A DNA stretch of 10,627 bases from contig JBKJTP010000027.1 of the NCBI GenBank assembly GCA_046590195.1, forward strand, positions 1 through 10,627, given 5' to 3'. A program made the position numbers and the translations under genes. Of this stretch, positions 5,481 through 10,627 are shown one piece after another. The DNA comes from JBKJTP01 sp046590195 (GTDB lineage: Bacteria > Bacteroidota > Ignavibacteria > Palsa-1295). Numbering within the stretch: the stretch's first letter is position 1; every line of letters starts with the position of its first letter. The notes under the pieces were generated by a model. It did no database searches. It saw nothing but the letters and a program-made list of their open reading frames with translations, and was not told the DNA's origin.

Positions 5481-8465
5481 TCACTTGCGGCGTTTTGGTT
5501 TGACCGCTGATTTCTTTGCCGCAGGCTTCTTCACTGCAAGCTTCTTTACTGTAGGTTTCTTTGCCTTTGCGCGAGTGATCGCTGCTTTTGGCTTTTTTGC
5601 AGGCGTCGCTTTGACGATAGCGCGCTGGCGTTTGCGTGAGCCTGGACGATTACCGACCTGCACATCCTCTGGATCGATGCCCTGATCGATCAGTGCCATC
5701 GCGACATCCTTGATATCCTCAGGGATCTCGAGGCTCTTGCCAAGTTCTGCCGATGGAGTTGTAAGATCGAACGCGATCGGAATGCCCTGCCCTACCGACT
5801 CGATCGGTATGATGTTCAGGCCTTCCTTAATGCGCACAGGTATCTCTGCGAGTGTGCGGCGATTATCTTCTGGAATGAGTACTGTCGTGATACCGATGCG
5901 CTTTGCAGCAAGCAGCTTTTCCTGCAATCCGCCGATAGCAAGCACCTGACCGCGCAACGTGATCTCACCAGTCATAGCAATATCACCTCGTACTGGCTTG
6001 CCTGAGATCGCCGATATCATCGCAATGATCAATGTGATACCTGCAGACGGGCCATCCTTCGGGATCGCGCCTTCCGGCAAGTGGATATGTATCTCGCGGT
6101 TCTTTGCGAAGTCCGATGGTACATCGAGCTCCTTATGTCGTGCGCGTATGTAGGAAAGCGCTGCAGTTGCGGATTCCTTCATGACATCGCCAAGCTGACC
6201 GGTGAGGGTGAAACGTTCGACGCCATCCATCATCAGCACTTCGACAGGCAGTACATCGCCACCGGTGCTGGTCCATGCGAGACCCATAACTGCGCCGATC
6301 TTCGGGCTTAGCTCATTGCGTGTCGTCTGGAAGCGGGGAATGCCGAGATAATCCTCGATCTTCTCTGGAGAGATCGTCGCGCGGAATGCCGGATCAAGTG
6401 TGACACGGCGAGTGATCGAAAGCTCGCTCGCTTCGCCATTCACCTGACCATTAGCATGGCCATTCAGGCTCGGCGTCTCCGTGATCTCTTCAGACGTAAC
6501 GTCCTTCTTTTTGCGGCTCTTCTTCGGCGTTTCGTCTATCGCGAGTTCAGACTTTGGAGCTTCAGCCTTGTAGGCATCGGCAACGATCGTGTGAGCAACC
6601 TTGCGCGATATCCGTGCGATCTGACGCACGAGATTACGAACGCCGGCTTCTTCCGTGTACTGGCGGATGATGCGCATGACCGCATCGTCCTGGAAGTTCA
6701 CGTTATCTTCCTTCATTCCATGCAGGCGCAGTTGCTCAGGAATGATGTGTCGTTTTGCGATCTCGATCTTATCGTGTTCGAGATAACCAGGGATCTCGAT
6801 CACTTCCATGCGATCGAGCAATGGCAGCGGAATATTATAGCGTACGTTCGCCGTAGCAACGAAGAACACGTTCGAGAGATCGTACTCTACTTCGAGATAG
6901 TGATCGACGAACGTATGGTTCTGCTCAGGATCGAGCACCTCGAGCAACGCGCTGCTTGGGTCGCCGCGGAAATCCATCGACATTTTGTCGATCTCATCCA
7001 GCAGGATCAACGGATTGACAACGTTCGCACGCTTCATCGACTGAATGATCTTGCCCGGCATCGCGCCGATATAGGTTCGGCGATGTCCGCGGATCTCTGC
7101 TTCATCGCGAACTCCGCCAAGCGAGATGCGAACGAACTCGCGGCCGAGCGCATGCGAGATCGACTTCGCGAGCGAGGTCTTACCAACACCCGGGGGACCG
7201 ACGAGACAGAGGATCTGCCCCTTCATCTTCTCGACAAGATTGAGTACAGCGATGTACTCCAAAATTCTTTCCTTCGGCTTTTCTAAGCCGTAGTGATCTG
7301 CATCAAGCGTACGCTTGACATGCGAAATATCGAGATGATCGGCAGTCTTCTTATTCCAAGGCACCTGCGACATCCACTCCAGATAGGTGCGGATAACACC
7401 AGCCTCTGGTGACATGGCAGGCGTCTTGCGCAAACGCTGGATCTCTTCATCGGCACGCGTGCGGATCGCCTCAGGCATGCCTGCATTGTTGATCGCTTCG
7501 ACCAACTTGCCAAGCTCAGGATGCTGTTCATCGGCATCTTCACCCAGCTCCTGCTGGAGTATCTTGATCTGCTCGTGCAGGAAATACTTGCGTTGCGATT
7601 TCTGGATCGTCGACTGCACCTTCTGATCGATCTCCTGCTCTATCCGGAGGATATCGATCTCGCTTGCTAGGAGTGCAGTAACATGAAGATACTGCTCGCG
7701 CACGTCAACGATCTCGAGAATGCGTTGCTTCGACTCTACATCCTTCGCCATGTGAGCGGCGATATAGAACAAGCGGCGGCGAGGATCAGTGATGTTATCG
7801 AAGCTGAGTAACACTTCCTGTGGAAGCTGGCGCGACTCCTTTACATACTCGCGGAAAAGATCGGCGGTGTGGCGCGTGAGCGCTTCAAGCTCTGGAGAGT
7901 TCGCGACCGACGGACGCGTGATCGAGATATCGGCTTCGAGATGCGGACCAGCCTGACGGAATTCGATCGCCTCGGCCTGCTCGAGTCCATCGACCAGTAC
8001 CTTCATCAGTCCATTCGGCAAGCGAATGATGCGGACGATCTTAGCGAGGGTGCCTGAGCGATAGAGATCTTCGGTTGCTGGCTCATCGATGTTCGAGTTC
8101 TTCTGAGCGACGAGGAAGATGTACTTGTTGTCACGCGCGACCGCTGCACTCGTTGCGGAGAGAGAGCTCTCGCGGCCAACAAGCACAGGGAAGATCATGA
8201 ATGGGAAGATAACGACATCGCGTAGCGCAAGCACTGGCACTGTCGTCGGGACATTCGAGAGATCGGCGTTATCCTGCGACATCACGATCCGCTCGTCCGT
8301 CGATTCCTCGCCCGCTGGAGTCCCCGGCATCTCCCGGACTTCGCGCGGCTCTACTTCACGCGGCTCTGCTTCCGGCTGATTGCCGTCGTCCGTGCGGTCA
8401 TCCGCCCGGCCATCACTCAACTCATCAAGCTCGTCCAAACGAGCGCCATTCTTACCTTTTGCCAT
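5481..8465 (-). CDS. lon: ATP-dependent Lon protease (LonA type) with extended basic tail
   Basis: Lon unfolds and degrades damaged and regulatory proteins in the cytosol as an ATP-driven hexamer. Domain order is complete. The N-terminal substrate-binding domain is at about 74-270 (VPVLALRDVVIFPFM), followed by a coiled-coil region with QRKYFLHEQIKILQQELGE (291-309). The AAA+ module has Walker A GPPGVGKT (423-430), Walker B ILLDEIDK (487-494), sensor 1 VATAN (536-540) and GVRNLVR (608-614). The protease domain has catalytic Ser807 in PKDGPSAG and Lys850 in GGLQEKLLAA. At 994 residues it is about 200 longer than common LonA. The extra length is an acidic/Arg-rich leader (1-70, with EPREVEPREV), a disordered insert between AAA+ and protease domains (about 635-690), and a Lys/Ala/Pro tail (about 942-994). 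An in-frame TAG immediately precedes ATG 8465, which fixes the start. Confidence 0.97.
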   Translation of the reverse strand: MAKGKNGARLDELDELSDGRADDRTDDGNQPEAEPREVEPREVREMPGTPAGEESTDERIVMSQDNADLSNVPTTVPVLALRDVVIFPFMIFPVLVGRESSLSATSAAVARDNKYIFLVAQKNSNIDEPATEDLYRSGTLAKIVRIIRLPNGLMKVLVDGLEQAEAIEFRQAGPHLEADISITRPSVANSPELEALTRHTADLFREYVKESRQLPQEVLLSFDNITDPRRRLFYIAAHMAKDVESKQRILEIVDVREQYLHVTALLASEIDILRIEQEIDQKVQSTIQKSQRKYFLHEQIKILQQELGEDADEQHPELGKLVEAINNAGMPEAIRTRADEEIQRLRKTPAMSPEAGVIRTYLEWMSQVPWNKKTADHLDISHVKRTLDADHYGLEKPKERILEYIAVLNLVEKMKGQILCLVGPPGVGKTSLAKSISHALGREFVRISLGGVRDEAEIRGHRRTYIGAMPGKIIQSMKRANVVNPLILLDEIDKMSMDFRGDPSSALLEVLDPEQNHTFVDHYLEVEYDLSNVFFVATANVRYNIPLPLLDRMEVIEIPGYLEHDKIEIAKRHIIPEQLRLHGMKEDNVNFQDDAVMRIIRQYTEEAGVRNLVRQIARISRKVAHTIVADAYKAEAPKSELAIDETPKKSRKKKDVTSEEITETPSLNGHANGQVNGEASELSITRRVTLDPAFRATISPEKIEDYLGIPRFQTTRNELSPKIGAVMGLAWTSTGGDVLPVEVLMMDGVERFTLTGQLGDVMKESATAALSYIRARHKELDVPSDFAKNREIHIHLPEGAIPKDGPSAGITLIIAMISAISGKPVRGDIAMTGEITLRGQVLAIGGLQEKLLAAKRIGITTVLIPEDNRRTLAEIPVRIKEGLNIIPIESVGQGIPIAFDLTTPSAELGKSLEIPEDIKDVAMALIDQGIDPEDVQVGNRPGSRKRQRAIVKATPAKKPKAAITRAKAKKPTVKKLAVKKPAAKKSAVKPKRRK
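5512..5571 (-). repeat. Four 15-base tandem repeats encoding xxxKK units in the Lon tail
   Basis: On the plus strand four degenerate units begin TTCTT at 5512, 5527, 5542 and 5557. On the minus strand they encode AKAKK, PTVKK, LAVKK and PAAKK, followed by SAVKP and KRRK. The unit length equals five codons, so expansion or contraction would keep frame. The peptide resembles the KKPAAKK repeats of bacterial histone-H1-like and AlgP-type tails. Confidence 0.85.
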
Positions 8466-8550
8466 CTAATAGTTATATGCTGCCCGGAGAAATATAGGCA
8501 GCGGGTACGGCTCCATTGCGTACCAAATGCAACGTTGACCAAACTCCGTG

Positions 8551-8558
8551 CAAACATA
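8551..8558 (-). promoter_or_regulatory. Candidate -7 promoter box for lon
   Basis: On the minus strand this reads TATGTTTG, a perfect TAnnTTTG match. It is 85 bases upstream of the lon ATG, which implies a leader of roughly 80 bases. A TTTG lies 24 bases further upstream, somewhat farther than the usual 19-21. The rest of the gap (8466-8682) shows no gene and no heat-shock CIRCE-type inverted repeat that I could find. Confidence 0.35.
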
Positions 8559-8682
8559 CGGCAGCCCGACAACTCTGTCCTCCAAATAGACTTCGCAAAA
8601 CAGATTTGGTGGGGAAAAGATTGAGATGAGTTGGGGAAGGCAGAAATGCCGAGACGCTTCGCGGGAGGGTATCTCTGGCTTT

Positions 8683-8712
8683 CGTGGCACGGGCATCCTG
8701 CCCGTGACCCCT
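8683..8712 (+). repeat. REP palindrome, left copy
   Basis: This is an imperfect palindrome with core CACGGGCATCCTGCCCGTG, an 8-base stem around a TCC triloop. Thirty bases (8683-8712) are the exact reverse complement of 9286-9315. It sits 47 bases before the first possible start of the RAYT gene. Short GC-rich hairpins in inverted pairs next to a RAYT gene are the defining layout of REP elements. Confidence 0.9.
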
Positions 8713-8759
8713 GCTCTTCGTTCACTGGCAATGCCTAATGTTAGACTTATCTTTATAGG

Positions 8760-9275
8760 ATGATCCAAAAGAAAACTCCTATCTCGCCTTTCGATCCGGT
8801 CGTAGGCTCCATCCGGCGAACCCGGAACATGCCACACATTCAGAGCTCTGGCTCAACATATTCGTGCAACAGTAGAACAACTCCAGGGAAGTTATTGAGC
8901 GAGAGCGAACGATCAATCGTATTTAACTCGATATTATTCCTTCATGGCAAGCATTATGACCTGTTCGCATCAGTTGTTATGCCCGACCATTTTCACATGA
9001 TCATTCAACCGATAATGAATGAGCAAGGCGCGAGCGTCTCATTGCCAAGGATCTTCCACTCTATCAAAAGTTTTACATCGAATAAACTGACCAAAGTTAA
9101 GGGTGTCGCTTGGCAAGATGAGCACTTTGACCACATCATTCGTACTGAAGCAGAGTACTACGAACAGATCCGATACATCGAGAACAATCCTCTTGAAGCT
9201 GGGCTCGCCACTAGTATTGGAGAATACAAATGGCTGTGGCATGTGGGGATGGGTGACATGCCGACGAGCATCTAG
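8760..9275 (+). CDS. REP-associated tyrosine transposase (RAYT), possibly damaged N-terminus
   Basis: RAYTs are single-strand DNA nucleases of the Y1 HUH superfamily that act on REP hairpins. The 171-residue product has the HUH motif VVMPDHFHMII with His77 and His79, SIKSFTSNKL (101-110), the WQDEHFDHIIR segment (118-128) and YIENNPLEAGL (139-149). The catalytic tyrosine is probably in the YY at 133-134 or Tyr139. The ATG at 8829 (MPHIQSSGSTY) may be the true start, because family members often open with PHIQSPGATYFVT. In this copy that first strand reads TYSCNSRT: the expected YFV is lost, and one added T at TATTCGTG would restore it, while a second indel would be needed to keep frame. This could be a compensated double frameshift in a decaying gene, or natural divergence. 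It lies head-to-head with lon and convergent with carA. A TATCTTTA near-match to the -7 box lies just upstream. Confidence 0.88.
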   Translation: MIQKKTPISPFDPVVGSIRRTRNMPHIQSSGSTYSCNSRTTPGKLLSESERSIVFNSILFLHGKHYDLFASVVMPDHFHMIIQPIMNEQGASVSLPRIFHSIKSFTSNKLTKVKGVAWQDEHFDHIIRTEAEYYEQIRYIENNPLEAGLATSIGEYKWLWHVGMGDMPTSI

Positions 9276-9285
9276 CCTTTTGAGA

Positions 9286-9315
9286 AGGGGTCACGGGCAG
9301 GATGCCCGTGCCACG
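9286..9315 (-). repeat. REP palindrome, right copy
   Basis: This is the exact reverse complement of the left copy over 30 bases. It lies 10 bases past the RAYT stop and 31 bases past the carA stop. Being a strong GC hairpin in the gap between convergent genes, it could stabilise 3' ends or impede transcription from both sides. No T-run follows on either strand, so it is not a classical intrinsic terminator. Confidence 0.9.
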
Positions 9316-9346
9316 GTTGCCCAAGGATTCTGCTCGAGAAAGTCAA

Positions 9347-10477
9347 TCAATTCCCTCGGATCGACTTCATAAAGTCATCGAAAAGATAATCGCTTTCGTG
9401 CGGGCCGGGTGAGGCCTCGGGGTGATACTGAACGGCGAAGAGCGGCAGCTTCTTGTGACGGAAGCCCTCGACCGTCTGGTCGTTCAAGTTGATGTGAGTA
9501 AGTTCGACATCATTCGGCAGCGACTTCATATCGACGACGAAACCATGGTTCTGGCTCGTGATCTCGATCTTGTTTGTCAGCAGATTTTTTACCGGATGAT
9601 TCGCGCCGCGATGTCCGAACTTCAGCTTGTAGGTCTCCCCTCCTAGCGCCAGCGAAAGCAACTGATTGCCGAGACAAATACCGAACAGCGGATGCTCCTC
9701 GCGCTTGATCAGTTGCTGTAGCATCTTGATCGTATCTGTCACTGCATCCGGATCGCCAGGGCCATTCGAGAGGAAGATGCCGTCAGGTTTGTGCTCAAGC
9801 ACTTGCTCGATCGATGCAGTTGATGGCAGCACGGTCAAGCGCGCACCATGATCGCGCAGCTTCACAAGGATGTTGCGCTTGATGCCATAATCTAGCACGA
9901 CAATATGCGGTGCGTTCTTCGCCTCCGGAGCGTCGAATGCGTAAACCTCTTTCGTGGTCACGCCTTTCGTCAGGTCAAGACCAGCCATCTGCGGACTCGC
10001 AAGCGCTATGTCCTGCAGATCCTTATCGGACAACTTCTCTGTGCTGACGACGCCGCGCATGGCTCCCTGATCGCGAATCATGCGAACAAGCTTGCGTGTG
10101 TCGATCTCCTCGATCCCGAGAATGCCGTGACGTGCAAGAAAGCGATCGAGCGATTCTTCTGCGCGCCAGTTCGAATACATCTTCGAGAGCTCGCGGACGA
10201 CAAAGCCAGAGACGAACGGATGTGCGCTTTCGAGGTCCTCGCCTGTTGCACCGTAGTTGCCGATCAGCGGATTCGTCATCGTGACGATCTGTCCGGCGTA
10301 CGATGGATCGGTCAGGATCTCCTGATAGCCGGTGATGCTGGTCGTGAAGACGACCTCTCCGGTCGTGCGTTCAACATCCAGCGCACCGAATGCGCATCCG
10401 TTGAAGACGACTCCGTTCTCGAGCACCAGTTTTGCGCTCTTTCTTTCTGTCGGCTTGATTCCGTTATTATCGCTCAA
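9347..10477 (-). CDS. carA: Carbamoyl-phosphate synthase small (glutaminase) subunit
   Basis: CarA hydrolyses glutamine and passes ammonia to CarB for carbamoyl phosphate, which feeds pyrimidine and arginine synthesis. The 376-residue protein has the CarA-specific N-terminal domain (KLVLENGVVFNG at 16-27, TTSITGYQEILTDPSYAGQ at 45-63, EIDTRKLVR at 124-132). The class I glutamine amidotransferase domain has LSNGPGDPD (236-244), nucleophile Cys268 in FGICLGNQL, and His352/Glu354 in QYHPEASPGPH. The catalytic triad is complete and length is normal. The start codon is TTG at 10477-10475: no ATG or GTG lies between an in-frame TAG upstream and the conserved KLVLE. A purine-rich AGAGAG sits about four bases before it. 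carB is not in the window. carA lies far from pyrKD here, with lon and four other genes between them. Confidence 0.97.
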   Translation of the reverse strand: MSDNNGIKPTERKSAKLVLENGVVFNGCAFGALDVERTTGEVVFTTSITGYQEILTDPSYAGQIVTMTNPLIGNYGATGEDLESAHPFVSGFVVRELSKMYSNWRAEESLDRFLARHGILGIEEIDTRKLVRMIRDQGAMRGVVSTEKLSDKDLQDIALASPQMAGLDLTKGVTTKEVYAFDAPEAKNAPHIVVLDYGIKRNILVKLRDHGARLTVLPSTASIEQVLEHKPDGIFLSNGPGDPDAVTDTIKMLQQLIKREEHPLFGICLGNQLLSLALGGETYKLKFGHRGANHPVKNLLTNKIEITSQNHGFVVDMKSLPNDVELTHINLNDQTVEGFRHKKLPLFAVQYHPEASPGPHESDYLFDDFMKSIRGN

Positions 10478-10493
10478 TGTCTCTCTGTTTCTA

Positions 10494-10501
10494 CAAATCT
10501 A
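10494..10501 (-). promoter_or_regulatory. Candidate -7 promoter box for carA
   Basis: On the minus strand this reads TAGATTTG, a perfect TAnnTTTG match, with 16 bases between it and the TTG start. This spacing would give a short leader carrying the AGAGAG motif. No clear -33 TTTG is present; the -33 area overlaps the start of the hairpin cluster. Confidence 0.45.
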
Positions 10502-10518
10502 CGGATGTCTCACACAGT

Positions 10519-10601
10519 GCCGCTACGCGGCTCATAAAATTCGGGGCTTTGTCGGCTCGTGGGTTTCACCCACGGCTAGTAAAGGTGAGCGCTTCGCGGT
10601 C
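10519..10601. repeat. Cluster of three hairpins upstream of carA
   Basis: Three inverted repeats follow one another. The first is GCCGC-TAC-GCGGC (10519-10531). The second is a long stem at 10547-10584 with tip CGTGGGT-TTC-ACCCACG and a lower stem CTTTG/TAAAG allowing G-U pairs, one mismatch and one bulge. The third is GA-x-CGC-TTC-GCG-x-TC (10587-10601), with one mismatch. All have three-base loops. No reading frame of note covers the region 10478-10627. The pattern suggests a dispersed structured repeat or small non-coding element, unrelated in sequence to the REPs around the RAYT gene. Confidence 0.6.
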
Positions 10602-10627
10602 GAGGTTACTCAGTGCTCAGTCCTCCC

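Larger units (their letters stand above)
8683..9315 (+). mobile_element. RAYT gene bounded by inverted REPs (REPtron-like unit)
   Basis: A RAYT-type Y1/HUH transposase gene is enclosed by two exact inverted copies of a 30-base palindromic element, and the whole unit sits in the lon-carA gap on the strand opposite to both. RAYTs are domesticated relatives of IS200/IS605 transposases that bind and cut REPs and are thought to spread them rather than move as a classical IS. No target-site duplication is expected or seen. Confidence 0.8.

Noticed and set aside
6456..7286. Plus-strand open frame of 276 codons opposite lon
   Set aside because: It lies wholly within the conserved AAA+ and linker region of lon, has no domain or signal, and reflects codon bias on the complementary strand.
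8417..8837. Minus-strand open frames of 104 and 123 codons over the region upstream of lon and the start of the RAYT gene
   Set aside because: They translate through the REP palindrome (giving TGRMPVPR), lack any recognisable domain and overlap the RAYT start; they are by-products of the repeat.
9276..9315. Right REP as an intrinsic terminator for carA or the RAYT gene
   Set aside because: The hairpin is strong but neither strand has a T-tract after it, so it does not meet the usual definition.
9103..9372. Plus-strand frame of 89 codons ending past the right REP
   Set aside because: It overlaps the RAYT gene in another frame and reads the REP as GHGQDARAT, a typical spurious peptide from this kind of palindrome.
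9905..10537. Plus-strand open frame of 210 codons opposite carA
   Set aside because: It is antisense to the conserved CarA coding region and shows no protein-like features.

Overview
The window looks like chromosomal DNA of a Bacteroidota/Chlorobiota-type bacterium (FCB group, for example Ignavibacteria or a Kapabacteria-like lineage). Evidence: an N-terminal SprE/PorW-like TPR lipoprotein, a class 1B PyrD/PyrK pair, mostly weak Shine-Dalgarno signals, and perfect TAnnTTTG boxes (the Bacteroidota -7 promoter element) upstream of several genes. GC is in the 50s by eye. The lineage is inferred from these traits, not from a search.

Layout, left to right. A minus-strand block holds pyrD (cut by the left edge, 1-634), pyrK (667-1494) and, upstream of them, a large TPR lipoprotein gene (1561-3975). 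A plus-strand lipoprotein gene of unknown function (4076-5086) diverges from the TPR gene. It meets a small minus-strand hypothetical gene (5087-5389) stop codon to stop codon with no base between. Upstream of that gene is lon (5481-8465, minus), encoding an ATP-dependent protease of 994 residues with extra N-terminal, central and lysine-rich C-terminal segments. A RAYT-type (REP-associated tyrosine transposase) gene (8760-9275, plus) sits between lon and carA, framed by two copies of a 30-base palindromic REP in inverted orientation. carA (9347-10477, minus, TTG start) follows. The right end (10478-10627) has no gene; it holds a carA promoter candidate and a cluster of hairpins.

How the genes work together: CarA supplies carbamoyl phosphate with CarB (not in the window), and PyrK/PyrD oxidise dihydroorotate to orotate using NAD+. 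The window therefore carries two separate pieces of de novo pyrimidine synthesis. Lon is general protein quality control. The TPR lipoprotein probably acts at the cell envelope, possibly with a type IX secretion/gliding apparatus.

Most of the window is ordinary housekeeping DNA. The points worth a second look are the RAYT/REP unit with a possibly damaged N-terminus, the histone-H1-like tail on Lon, the hairpin cluster upstream of carA, the GATC excess in core genes that is absent from the 4076-5086 gene, and that gene's possible leaderless start. I found no tRNA, rRNA, CRISPR array or convincing unknown multi-gene system.
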